9,239 nt of DNA from Syntrophales bacterium (GTDB taxonomy: Bacteria > Desulfobacterota > Syntrophia > Syntrophales > UBA5619), in assembly GCA_028712015.1 (NCBI GenBank), contig JAQTRB010000047.1, positions 1 through 9,239 on the forward strand, written 5' to 3'. Below the pieces are notes generated by a model. The model did no database searches. It was given only the letters and a program-made list of their open reading frames with translations, and was not told where the DNA came from. Within the stretch, counting starts at the first letter, position 1; each line of letters opens with the position of its first letter. This document shows, one piece after another, positions 1 to 6,859 of the stretch. The translations under genes and the position numbers were made by a program.

Positions 1-257
1 CCCTCCGTGAATTCCAGGGGAACCCTCGTTTTTGCTTTCTCAGCGCCGGAACCGACGGAATCGACGGTCATTCGGACGCCGCCGGGGCGGTCGTGGACCG
101 CACCAGTTGGGAAAAGGCGCGGGCGCTCGGTCTGCGGATCGACGATTTTCTCGCCCGGAACGACTCCTACCATTTTCTGCAGCGGACCGGGGATCTGATC
201 ATGACCGGTCCCACGGGGACGAACGTGATGGACATGACCGCGCTGCTTGTTGTGTAG
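1..257 (+). CDS. Glycerate 2-kinase, MOFRL family (C-terminal fragment)
   Basis: The frame read from base 3 gives 84 residues and a TAG stop at 255-257; it is open to the left edge, so only the C-terminal end is present. The segment LSAGTDGIDG followed by a D-A-A-G-A motif, and the ending GPTGTNVMD with a short hydrophobic tail, are hallmarks of the MOFRL domain at the C-terminus of GckA/TtuD-type glycerate kinases. Family members phosphorylate D-glycerate with ATP, giving 2-phosphoglycerate, in the cytoplasm. The frame has no ATG near its beginning and does not need one, since the start lies outside the window. It converges on the minus-strand genes to its right, and I see no clear terminator just after it. 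The family call is confident; the physiological role (serine, glyoxylate or sugar-acid breakdown) is not shown. Confidence 0.88.
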   Translation, partial: LREFQGNPRFCFLSAGTDGIDGHSDAAGAVVDRTSWEKARALGLRIDDFLARNDSYHFLQRTGDLIMTGPTGTNVMDMTALLVV

Positions 258-273
258 TCGGCGCGTTGTTGGT

Positions 274-608
274 CTAATCGGGAGACAAACCCGGTCCCTC
301 CGACAACCATCCCTGCCGAGCATATCCTTTCCAATACCCGGGGAAGCGATGATGCGCAATGGCCCCGGCAATCATTGGATCGCCCCGATCATCCGCCAAT
401 AGGGCACACTGATCAAAGGTGTCGAGCGTTATCCCAATGAGTTTCCTAATGGACGGGGTCAGGGCCGACAGGACCAAGCCGATGATGAACCAGCTCAGGG
501 CCATGAATGGCCCAACGGGGCGAGACCGTTGAAAGGCTTGACGAAGGACAGCATGAGGGCCATCAGGATGACGAGGATCACACCGATAACACGTGAATCC
601 TTGAACAT
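274..608 (-). pseudogene. Probable broken membrane-protein gene (possible SLC13/DASS permease N-terminus)
   Basis: An ATG at 606-608 follows a strong GGAGGAG ribosome binding site 8 bases upstream. It opens a 37-residue frame ending in TGA at 495-497. After MFKDSR the product is a hydrophobic helix, then KPFNGLAPLGH. That ending resembles, from memory, the start of SLC13/DASS-type anion permeases, where the first helix is followed by a G-L-x-P-x-G segment. At the stop another minus-strand frame takes over with a second hydrophobic stretch (ALSWFIIGLVLSALTP, about 454-501) and stays open to a stop at 274-276. Past that helix the sequence looks less protein-like. I read this as the frameshifted and truncated remnant of a permease gene. 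The alternative is an intact 37-residue membrane peptide. It lies downstream of the TRAP operon terminator, so it would need its own promoter; I see no convincing one. Confidence 0.35.
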
Positions 609-697
609 TTTGACATCTCCTCCGATAACCCGAAGTCCAGGACATACCTCCTTATGGAATATGCCCGGCTGTCCGGATGCCGTTTGTTTTTCATAGG

Positions 698-745
698 GAG
701 ACAAGAAAATCACCTGGCCTTCGGCATAACCGGAGGCCAGGTGAT
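698..745 (-). terminator. Intrinsic terminator of the TRAP/CoA-transferase cluster
   Basis: Bases 709-720 and 734-745 form a perfect 12-bp inverted repeat (ATCACCTGGCCT and its complement). Three further G-C pairs beyond one mismatch close a five-base loop at 725-729. Read on the minus strand, the hairpin is followed directly by TTTTCTTG, the U-rich tract expected of a Rho-independent terminator. It starts about 60 bases past the dctM stop codon, in the right orientation to end the leftward operon. On the plus strand no T-run follows, so it looks unidirectional. Confidence 0.85.
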
Positions 746-806
746 GATCGAAATTCATTGAATGGTCAACGGAACGTTCGTTGTGATGTCCCTTTTTTCG
801 CATGGA

Positions 807-2120
807 TTACGTCGGGATCATGATGCTCGGCAACCAGGTTGCCAACTCCGGGAAAGTCATCACAAGCGCGATGACGACCACATCGATCACCATGAAGGGA
901 ATGGCCCCGATGAAGAGGCGCTTCAGGCGGATGGCATCCGGCATAAGCCCCTTGACGATGTACAGGTTCAGTCCCATCGGCGGGGAGATGTTCCCGCAGC
1001 ACATGTTGATGGTCATGAGGATGCCGAACCACACGATGTTGATCTCGAGAGCCGTCAGAATCGGCAGGACGATCGGCGTCGTCATCATGACGATGGCCGC
1101 CGGATCGAGGAACATGCCAAGGATCAGGTAGCCGACCATCAATACGGCCACGATAAACATGGGCGAAACCGGGAGACCGACCACCCAGTCCGTGAGTGCC
1201 TGGGCACAACCCGAGTAGATGATGACATAGCCGAAGGCCGTCGCGCCGATGATGATCCAGCCGATCATCGTGGTGGTCCGCACGGTTTGGATGATGCACT
1301 TCCGGAGGACCGCCACGTTCATCTTCCCCTTTACGACAGCGATCAGGAACACGGCCAGGCAGGCGATGGCGCTCGATTCCGTCGGGGTCGCCGCGCCGGT
1401 ATAGATCGTCCCCAGCAGGAGGAGCATGACCAACAGCAGGGCCCACACCCGCCACAGGGAACCGAACTTTTCCTTCCAGGTGAAGCGGTTGGTGTCCCGC
1501 GGGGCCATCGAAGGTTTGATTAGGACAATCAGCCAGATATAGAATACGCCGATGATGGTCATCAGGATCCCGGGGATAACCCCGCCGGCGAAGAGGGCGC
1601 CGATGGATTCGTTCGCCAACGTCCCGTAGAGGATCATGATGATGCTCGGCGGGATCAGGATGGAGAGAGCTCCGGAAAAGGCGACGATGGCCCCGGACAT
1701 CCCCTCATCATATTTTCTCCGGAGCATCTCCGGCAGGGACAGGAGGCCCACCGTTGCGGTCCCGGCGGTGCTGGCGCCGCAGACGGCCCCGAAGATGGCG
1801 CCGAACACCGTGCTGGTCATCCCCAATCCTCCCGGCATGCCGCGCAGGAACCGGTCGGCCACGTCGTAGGTATCCTTGCCCATCTCGCAGTGCATTACGA
1901 TCTGGGCCATCAGGATAAACAAGGGGACGCAAACGAGAGTGAAACTGCTCATGTGGCCGTAGCCGGCCAAGGCCACGCCGTAGAGGCCTGTCGTTCCGGG
2001 CCAGAAGAACAGGGCGGCGATCATGCTCAGGAAACCCAGAGAGAAGGCTACCGGAAGGCCCAGACAGAGCAGGAGGGTCAGAGACCCCATCAAGATCAAC
2101 AAAATCACATACCATTCCAT
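807..2120 (-). CDS. dctM: TRAP transporter large permease subunit (DctM family)
   Basis: This 437-residue, strongly hydrophobic protein has the usual length and about a dozen predicted membrane segments of a DctM subunit, the ion-coupled translocation channel of a TRAP transporter. Family landmarks include the glycine/alanine-rich GAVCGASTAGTATVG block (111-125), SILIPPS (153-159), ATPTESSA (244-251), FLDPAAIVM (337-345) and NISPPMGLNLY (377-387). The start is supported by a GGAGGTGG site 6 bases before the ATG. It begins 21 bases after the dctQ stop and ends with TAA about 60 bases before the terminator, so it is the last gene of the leftward operon. It should sit in the inner membrane with DctQ and receive substrate from periplasmic DctP. 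The family is certain; the substrate is unknown. Confidence 0.95.
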   Translation of the reverse strand: MEWYVILLILMGSLTLLLCLGLPVAFSLGFLSMIAALFFWPGTTGLYGVALAGYGHMSSFTLVCVPLFILMAQIVMHCEMGKDTYDVADRFLRGMPGGLGMTSTVFGAIFGAVCGASTAGTATVGLLSLPEMLRRKYDEGMSGAIVAFSGALSILIPPSIIMILYGTLANESIGALFAGGVIPGILMTIIGVFYIWLIVLIKPSMAPRDTNRFTWKEKFGSLWRVWALLLVMLLLLGTIYTGAATPTESSAIACLAVFLIAVVKGKMNVAVLRKCIIQTVRTTTMIGWIIIGATAFGYVIIYSGCAQALTDWVVGLPVSPMFIVAVLMVGYLILGMFLDPAAIVMMTTPIVLPILTALEINIVWFGILMTINMCCGNISPPMGLNLYIVKGLMPDAIRLKRLFIGAIPFMVIDVVVIALVMTFPELATWLPSIMIPT

Positions 2121-2141
2121 GGGAAACCACCTCCAGTCGGG

Positions 2142-2672
2142 TCAGGGTTTCAGTTCATTCAGGCGCTTGACGGCTCGGATGATCCGGAAAAGGAATTCGA
2201 TCCCCAACATCACCCCGCCGATCACCAGGAAAAACCGTATCGGCCACATGGGCAAGGCCAGGTATTCCGTGCTGACCACTTTCCCGGCAATGGCCTCCCA
2301 GGTGTATTTGATCGATTCCATCGAAAAGATGATCATATAGACCACGGCCATGCAGGAGGTGACGATCTCCAGTTTCAGCCGCTTGCGTTCCGCCAGGGTC
2401 TCCGTGACGATATCGACGGCCACATGGCCGCCGGCGGGAAGCGCCCAGGGCCCTCCGAAAAACATGACCAGGACGAGAAAATAACGGTTGATCTCACCGG
2501 CCCAGGTGGTCGGCATGCCAAAGGCATACCTCATGATGACATCGTAACTGAGAGTCAACATCATGACGATGACAATCCAGCCCGCGAACTCGGCCAGAAA
2601 GCGATCAAAGGCGGACACAGCCCGCATGAAGGCGCTGCGGTCCACAGGCGTTTCTGCACTCCCGTGACTCAT
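2142..2672 (-). CDS. dctQ: TRAP transporter small permease subunit (DctQ family)
   Basis: The 176-residue product has the size and four-helix layout of DctQ: helices at about 28-48, 62-80, 103-118 and 145-165. The family segment lies after the first helix, where SYDVIMRYAFGMPTTWAGE (42-60) matches the typical R-Y-x-F-x-x-x-x-x-W-x-x-E pattern. The GGHVAVDIV motif (81-89) is also conserved. DctQ binds DctM in the inner membrane and is needed for TRAP transport, probably as a scaffold or docking part. The ATG follows AGGAG at suitable spacing. It lies between dctP (85 bases upstream, a gap holding a stem-loop) and dctM (21 bases downstream), the common dctPQM order. N- and C-termini look complete. 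Confidence 0.93.
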   Translation of the reverse strand: MSHGSAETPVDRSAFMRAVSAFDRFLAEFAGWIVIVMMLTLSYDVIMRYAFGMPTTWAGEINRYFLVLVMFFGGPWALPAGGHVAVDIVTETLAERKRLKLEIVTSCMAVVYMIIFSMESIKYTWEAIAGKVVSTEYLALPMWPIRFFLVIGGVMLGIEFLFRIIRAVKRLNELKP

Positions 2673-2693
2673 AAGCCCTCTCCTTCTTTCAAT

Positions 2694-2723
2694 GGGGCGC
2701 GTAACTTGGGGTTACGCCGCCCC
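2694..2723 (-). promoter_or_regulatory. Intercistronic stem-loop between dctP and dctQ
   Basis: Bases 2694-2705 pair with 2711-2723 as a 12-bp GC-rich stem with one bulged base (2717) and a five-base loop. It lies in the 85-base dctP-dctQ gap. Read on the minus strand it is not followed by a T-run; the dctQ ribosome binding site comes about 10 bases later. It is therefore unlikely to be a full terminator. Such hairpins downstream of binding-protein genes are known to protect the upstream message from 3' exonucleases, so that more binding protein than permease is made. That role here is inferred from position and structure. Confidence 0.6.
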
Positions 2724-2757
2724 GGTGAGCAATGGTGTTCCAAAGACTGAAGCAGGG

Positions 2758-3795
2758 TTACCACTTCTTCTGCTCGGCCCTGTACAACTCGACCAACCGT
2801 TTGCAGTCCGGGCTCTCGTTGGCATACCAGATCCACACCTCTTCGAGCATCTTCTTCGACTTGGCCACATTGGCCTCGTCGAACTCGAGGAACTTCACGC
2901 CCTTGGACTTGCCCCATACCTCAATTTCCTTGTCATAGGCCGGCCAATACTCCAGGCTCGCCCAGCGGGCCCACTCCCTGGCCACCTTCTTCAGTTTGTC
3001 CTGCAGGTTCTTGGGAAGTTTGGCCCAGGCATCGGCATTGATCCACAGGTCGTCGGCCCAGATGTAAACGGCGGGGCCGGTGAAGGATTTGGCCACCTCA
3101 TAGAACTTGTAGTCCTTCAGGCCGTAGGCGTAGAAGAGCAAGGCGTCGAGGGTCCCCATCTGCAGGGCCGGGTAGATCTCGCCGGTGGCCATCGTCACGG
3201 GGCTCGCGCCCCAGGCCTTGGCGATCCGCGTATTGACGCCGCCGGCCGCCCGCAGCTTGATGTTCTTCAGGGAGTCGACAGTGGGATACTCTTTATTGCC
3301 GGCGCCGATGACCCCCGAACTGCTGCAGAGGATGTTCGTTAAAAGGACGGCGTTGGCCTTCTTGAGGTAGGCATTGCGGATGATGTTGGCAAACTCGTTT
3401 TCACCGTTGAAGAAATCGTAGAACTTGTCGCGATTGCCCAGCGAGATGTAGGGCATCCAGTCGATGTCCCCTTCGGGAACCATGCCGTGGAAATAGGAGG
3501 CGCAGCTTCCCAGCATGTCGATCGTCCCCTTCTTCAGCCCTTCCAGGGCCTCTTCACGGCCGACCAACTGGTCCGCGGGAAATATGGTGAAGGATAGCTC
3601 CCCGTCGGTCTCTTTCTTGATCATCTTGACGAATTGCTGGTAGGCTTTGTACTCGGGGTGCTGCGTGTGCCAGGCCATCTGGAATTTCAGGTTGTATTTG
3701 GCGGCTTGCGCCTGGTTGAGAAAACCGAAACTGAACATCACGGCCAGAGTCAAAAGAGAAACAAAGAACACCTTCACGCCAATATGTTTCTTCAT
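2758..3795 (-). CDS. dctP: TRAP transporter periplasmic solute-binding protein (DctP family)
   Basis: The start chosen is the ATG of MKKHIG, preceded by AAAGGAGGGG at ideal spacing; an in-frame ATG 24 bases upstream lacks this. The 345-residue product begins with a signal peptide (lysines at 2-3, hydrophobic core 9-25, AQA cleavage motif ending at 31), so the mature protein is periplasmic. DctP-family features are the FPADQLVGREEALEGLKKGTIDM region (72-94) and KLRAAGG...GASPVTMATGEIYPALQMGTLDAL (180-219). Arg182 corresponds to the conserved arginine that forms a salt bridge with the ligand carboxylate in characterised members such as SiaP. It binds an organic acid and delivers it to DctQM. 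A 135-base gap separates it from gctB, so it may share the upstream transcript or have its own promoter. The specific ligand cannot be deduced. Confidence 0.94.
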   Translation of the reverse strand: MKKHIGVKVFFVSLLTLAVMFSFGFLNQAQAAKYNLKFQMAWHTQHPEYKAYQQFVKMIKKETDGELSFTIFPADQLVGREEALEGLKKGTIDMLGSCASYFHGMVPEGDIDWMPYISLGNRDKFYDFFNGENEFANIIRNAYLKKANAVLLTNILCSSSGVIGAGNKEYPTVDSLKNIKLRAAGGVNTRIAKAWGASPVTMATGEIYPALQMGTLDALLFYAYGLKDYKFYEVAKSFTGPAVYIWADDLWINADAWAKLPKNLQDKLKKVAREWARWASLEYWPAYDKEIEVWGKSKGVKFLEFDEANVAKSKKMLEEVWIWYANESPDCKRLVELYRAEQKKW

Positions 3796-3930
3796 GATTT
3801 CCCCTCCTTTGTTATTCATTCAAGCTTCCGGCTTCCTTGTCACGATCCATGAAGCCCCTTCCGCCTGTTACATGATTCCCCCCTTCCTCTTCTTGGTCTC
3901 CCCGGATAGCGCTCGGAAAAGACGCCGCAG

Positions 3931-4695
3931 CTACAAAATCAATCTCTGAGGATCGCACTTTTCCCTGAGGATCTTCAGCTCTTCGGGTGTCGGCGGCGCG
4001 ACCTCCGCCGCGTGCGAGACATCCACGGCAAACTCCATGTTTTCAAGAATCTGTTGGACGGTGATCCCGGGATAGTATCCGGCGAGATACATCCGTTTGG
4101 TGAGCCCATCGAAACGGAAGACCGCCATGTTGGTAATCACCACCGTCGGTCCCCCCTCGCGCAACCCGGTCTTCCTGCGGCCATCGGCGCCGTCCAAATG
4201 ACCGGGACTCGTCAAGTAATCCAGTTTCTTTACGAATCTTTTTTTCTCCTGCTGCATGAAAATGATGCAGCGCGGGACAAAGGAGGCCACATCGCAGCCG
4301 CCGCCGCTTCCCGAAAAACGGGTCTTGGGCTTGACGTAATTGCCGATGACCGTGGTATTCAGATTGCCGTAGAGGTCGATCTGCGCCGCCCCCAGAATTC
4401 CGATCACATGTCTTCCGGTGATCGGATTCTGCATCGTGGTGAAGGCGTCGAACAGACCGCCGTTGGTCGCCGCAAGGTACATCACCCGTGAATCCGCCAC
4501 GGCCAGCGGGATCTCGTCCAGCTTGGAATCGATCGCTCCGGTTTCGAAGAACATGACGCTCTCGGGGGCGTTGATGTTTTTGGCCGCCATGGCGGCCAGC
4601 ATGGAGATGCCCGTACCCCCAAACACAATGTCGCCGTTCTTGATTTCCCTGGCGGCCGCAATCGTCATCATTTCCCGCAAAATGTACTTTTCCAT
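3931..4695 (-). CDS. gctB: Family I CoA-transferase beta subunit (glutaconate CoA-transferase B-like)
   Basis: The preferred start is the ATG of MEKYIL, with GAGGAGG just upstream, giving 254 residues; a further upstream in-frame start would overlap gctA. The protein fits the beta subunit of family I CoA-transferases of the GctB/CatJ/IpdB group. Visible features are the GGTGIS loop (26-31), FFETGAID (49-56), LGAAQIDLYGNLNTT (101-115) and GSGGGCDVAS (129-138). Glu51 in FFETG aligns by position with the active-site glutamate of Acidaminococcus GctB (Glu54), which forms the glutamyl-CoA thioester. Its presence favours true CoA transfer over IpdAB-type ring hydrolysis. With GctA it would form a cytoplasmic complex exchanging CoA between an acyl-CoA and a free acid. 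It starts 7 bases after the gctA stop codon, which lies at the edge of its ribosome binding site, so the two are probably translationally coupled. Confidence 0.88.
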   Translation of the reverse strand: MEKYILREMMTIAAAREIKNGDIVFGGTGISMLAAMAAKNINAPESVMFFETGAIDSKLDEIPLAVADSRVMYLAATNGGLFDAFTTMQNPITGRHVIGILGAAQIDLYGNLNTTVIGNYVKPKTRFSGSGGGCDVASFVPRCIIFMQQEKKRFVKKLDYLTSPGHLDGADGRRKTGLREGGPTVVITNMAVFRFDGLTKRMYLAGYYPGITVQQILENMEFAVDVSHAAEVAPPTPEELKILREKCDPQRLIL

Positions 4696-4702
4696 CGCCT
4701 CC

Positions 4703-5683
4703 TCACCCCCTCGCCAGATTGACCGCATATCCCGTTTCGGGATCCGCTTTGATCCTGTCCAGCCGTTCCCGCCCCCCGTTCAGGGCGATGAATCCTTCGT
4801 GATCTTTCGTTCCGTGGATGAATTTTCGGAGATATTCACGATGGAGGTCGTCATCCTTGGCGCATTTGACGTAGTGCAGCAGGCAGGCGGGATCATAATC
4901 GTAATACCCGTAACAGGCCGTCGGAAGGGCGCCGTGCGGCACCGGAACCACCGCGTCGACATGGATGAAGGGGATATTGTTCTGGTCCGGATTCCTCCTC
5001 AAGACAGCGGTATCGACCAGCTCCTCGCAAGTCAGGATCACATGTTTTGCCGACTTGGCCTGTTCCACATCGGCGAAGGTCAGCCCGTGAATCCTTCCCG
5101 TTCCCTGTTTGTCAGCCTTCTGGACGTGCAGGATCGTGACATCGGGCTGGATGGCGGGCACCAGGACGACCTTCGGGGTGTCCATCCAGCCGCCGAACGG
5201 ATTGTCCATGACGATCATTTTTTGGTTCGGCATTTTGGGGTCCCGAGCTCTCTCTTCCTCGGAAAACCCCCAGACGTTCAACAGATCCGTCCCCAACGAC
5301 GATACGGTAGGGAGAAAAGGCATCCCCATCGCGCCCGCCATGAAGCGCAGGCACATCTGGAAGTTGGAATAGTCCTCCACCCGGATCGTTCCCTCCTGAA
5401 CGGCCTTCCGGAAACGGATGCAGGTCGCCGCATACTTTCCGTTTCCCCCGTAGGCGATGTCGAGCCTTGAAACGCATCCCCCGCCGATCAATTCATCGGC
5501 GCCCTGGCCGTTGGAATGGGCATAGAGATACAGGTCCCGTATCCCCTGGCGGATGATCTCGTAGATCGCCGCCATGGGGTTACGGTTGATCGTGAAACCG
5601 CCGATGGATATGTGGCTGCCGTCCTTGACATATTCCCGGATGGCATCGCTCAGTGCCATGACTTTGTCGTCTTTTGTGTTCAT
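4703..5683 (-). CDS. gctA: Family I CoA-transferase alpha subunit (glutaconate CoA-transferase A-like)
   Basis: The ATG at 5681-5683 follows GGGAGG by 10 bases and gives 326 residues, close to characterised GctA proteins; an in-frame GTG 18 bases earlier is less likely because that site would then lie within it. Conserved parts are ISIGGFTINRNPMAA (26-39), the GADELIGGGCVSRLDIAYGG region (61-80), MPFLPTVSSLGTDLL (121-135), and QPDVTILHVQKADKQG (179-194) with the following GLTFADVEQAKSAKHVI. The alpha subunit contributes to the CoA and acyl binding surface and pairs with GctB, which carries the catalytic glutamate. Next to a TRAP importer, the likely role is activating an imported carboxylate to its CoA thioester in the cytoplasm at the expense of acetyl-CoA or another acyl-CoA. 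IpdA, of steroid ring degradation, is a distant alternative in the same fold family. The precise acid is not identifiable here. Confidence 0.88.
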   Translation of the reverse strand: MNTKDDKVMALSDAIREYVKDGSHISIGGFTINRNPMAAIYEIIRQGIRDLYLYAHSNGQGADELIGGGCVSRLDIAYGGNGKYAATCIRFRKAVQEGTIRVEDYSNFQMCLRFMAGAMGMPFLPTVSSLGTDLLNVWGFSEEERARDPKMPNQKMIVMDNPFGGWMDTPKVVLVPAIQPDVTILHVQKADKQGTGRIHGLTFADVEQAKSAKHVILTCEELVDTAVLRRNPDQNNIPFIHVDAVVPVPHGALPTACYGYYDYDPACLLHYVKCAKDDDLHREYLRKFIHGTKDHEGFIALNGGRERLDRIKADPETGYAVNLARG

Positions 5684-5901
5684 GAGCCGGCATCCTCCCA
5701 CATAGATTTTTCACGATACGTCTATGAAACGAAACGATCGCATTTTCGTCATGATGGCTGGTACGGCATTTCTTCCGAAAAACAAGCAACGTCCACGACT
5801 CGAATGGTTCAGGACTTCAGTTGTGACGGGATCGACATTTTTCTTCTTGTCAGGGAGCCATCCAATGTTCCGGTAAACCGGCTATTCTTGGCTTGCGACT
5901 T
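5684..5901 (-). other. Intergenic region between iclR and gctA
   Basis: This 218-base gap lies upstream of gctAB and downstream of iclR. I see no terminator: only a short CCGG/CCGG pairing near 5872-5883 without a T-run. It carries an inverted repeat at 5729-5749 and a weaker ATAGA-N14-TCTAT repeat at 5702-5725, both close to gctA. No credible gene is present. A gctA promoter is expected here from the gap length, but I could not assign clear -35 and -10 boxes. Confidence 0.5.
5729..5749. promoter_or_regulatory. Candidate operator upstream of gctA (inverted repeat)
   Basis: ACGAAA and TTTCGT form an inverted repeat separated by nine bases, about 45 bases before the gctA start codon. IclR-family regulators bind short AT-leaning palindromes near target promoters, and an iclR gene sits directly upstream. 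Assignment as the binding site of that regulator is inference: six-base arms can occur by chance, and I found no convincing second copy in the iclR-AOR divergent region. Confidence 0.3.
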
Positions 5902-6738
5902 TTATGAAAGAATGGCCTTCCATCCTTCTTTCATCTTCGTGGGAGTATAGCCGAGAGCGAGAGAGATCCGGGCGGCAGTTCTGACCACTGCGGGAACAAT
6001 TGTTTTTTTGAGATGGTTGATGGTGATGGTGGTTGATGAGCCTGAAACATTGATTGCGGCAATGGCCTTTTGTTGATGATTGTAAATGGGGGCGCCGGCC
6101 GCCCTTAGCCCAACGGCAAGTTCTCCATTGCAAATCGCATAACCGTTTTTTCTGACTTTCAGGAGTTCGCAGAGCAGGGCATCTTGATCGTTTATTGTAC
6201 GAGAGGTGAATGGATCAAGCTTTGCGGCATGAAAAAAAATGTCGAGTTGATCGGGTGAGAGGTCCGCCAAAAGAACCTTGCCGATCGTGGTGCAGTGTGC
6301 AGGAACGCGAGATCCCGTTTTCAGCATGACACCGACGATCGACTTGTTCCGCACTCTGTCCACATAAATGACATGGTCGCCGTCCAACACGCACAAGCTG
6401 ACGGTTTCATCGACTTCCTGGGCCAGGCGCTCCAGATGGGGTCTGGCTATTTGGCGTACCTCCATGCTGTTGATGACCGTAAAGCCGAGGCGAAGGACTT
6501 TTAGGGAAGGGCGATAACGGCGTGCTTCAGGATCGCGTTCGATGTAGCCCATGGCTTCCAATGTGGAAAGAAGCCGAAACGTCGTGCTTTTGTTCAGCTT
6601 CAGCAGAGAGATCACTTCTTTCATGCTGACGGATGGGTTTTGAGGAGAGAAAAGTTCAAGAATGTCTAAACCGCGCGCCAACGCCTCAATGTTGTAACGG
6701 GAAGTCCTTCTATTGTTTTCCGTTGGAATAGGTTTCAT
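5902..6738 (-). CDS. IclR-family transcriptional regulator
   Basis: With the start at the MKPIPT methionine the product is 278 residues, typical of the family. The N-terminal winged helix-turn-helix runs from about 16 to 80: YNIEALARGLDILELF, then SMKEVISLLKLNKSTTFRLLSTLEAMGYIE. The C-terminal IclR effector domain follows, with VSLCVLDGDHVIYVDRV, the glycine/proline-rich GSRVPAHCTTIGKVLLA segment, and GYAICNGELAVGLRAAGAPIYN near the end. An upstream in-frame ATG (6802-6804) would add 22 residues, but it overlaps a perfect TATAAT and lies before its likely transcription start; the shorter form has no strong ribosome binding site, so the start stays uncertain. IclR proteins usually bind small organic acids or aromatic metabolites. 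Gene order suggests control of gctAB-dctPQM and possibly of the divergent AOR gene. The region is more AT-rich than its neighbours. Confidence 0.92.
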   Translation of the reverse strand: MKPIPTENNRRTSRYNIEALARGLDILELFSPQNPSVSMKEVISLLKLNKSTTFRLLSTLEAMGYIERDPEARRYRPSLKVLRLGFTVINSMEVRQIARPHLERLAQEVDETVSLCVLDGDHVIYVDRVRNKSIVGVMLKTGSRVPAHCTTIGKVLLADLSPDQLDIFFHAAKLDPFTSRTINDQDALLCELLKVRKNGYAICNGELAVGLRAAGAPIYNHQQKAIAAINVSGSSTTITINHLKKTIVPAVVRTAARISLALGYTPTKMKEGWKAILS

Positions 6739-6802
6739 GTAATAAAACCAAGTCCTAGATTGTGAGATTATGGTTAGCATCGTCCGCTTTTTGTTGTCAA
6801 GC

Positions 6803-6808
6803 ATTATA
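6803..6808 (-). promoter_or_regulatory. Candidate -10 box for iclR
   Basis: The minus strand reads TATAAT, a perfect sigma-70 -10 hexamer, about 65 bases before the preferred iclR start. No good -35 lies 16-18 bases upstream of it. A separate TTGACA sits just downstream on the same strand (6795-6800), with only a weak -10 candidate (TAACCA) 18 bases after it. Either could drive iclR. If the TATAAT is used, transcription begins near 6795 and excludes the longer iclR start. Confidence 0.4.
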
Positions 6809-6830
6809 TTCCATCAGATCTTCTCCCCGA

Positions 6831-6859
6831 TTGACAGGAAGGAATGTCGCTGATAAACG
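6831..6859 (+). promoter_or_regulatory. Candidate promoter for the AOR gene pair
   Basis: The plus strand has a perfect TTGACA at 6831-6836. Seventeen bases later comes TAAACG (6854-6859), a poor -10 match but preceded by TGA, giving an extended -10 pattern. It faces away from iclR, with about 25 bases between the two candidate promoter cores. The distance from the expected transcription start to the AOR start is about 160 bases. Confidence 0.4.

Noticed and set aside
278..704. The nine-base word GGGAGACAA occurs twice (near 280-288 and 695-703) in the gene-poor stretch.
   Set aside because: Two copies of a nine-base word without longer flanking similarity are too little to call a repeat or attachment site.
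767..796. Small inverted repeat (CAACG...CGTTG) followed by a run of six T on the plus strand, resembling a terminator.
   Set aside because: The stem is short and uneven, the T-run begins several bases later, and no plus-strand gene lies upstream to be terminated. The much stronger hairpin at 709-745 already serves the minus-strand operon.
762..1523. Long plus-strand open frame (253 codons) opposite dctM.
   Set aside because: It is rich in Asp, His, Arg and Gly in the way typical of an antisense shadow of a GC-rich membrane-protein gene; dctM is unmistakable on the other strand.
5872..5883. CCGGTAAACCGG palindrome after iclR, considered as a terminator.
   Set aside because: The stem is only 4-5 bp with almost no loop, and no T-run follows on the minus strand.
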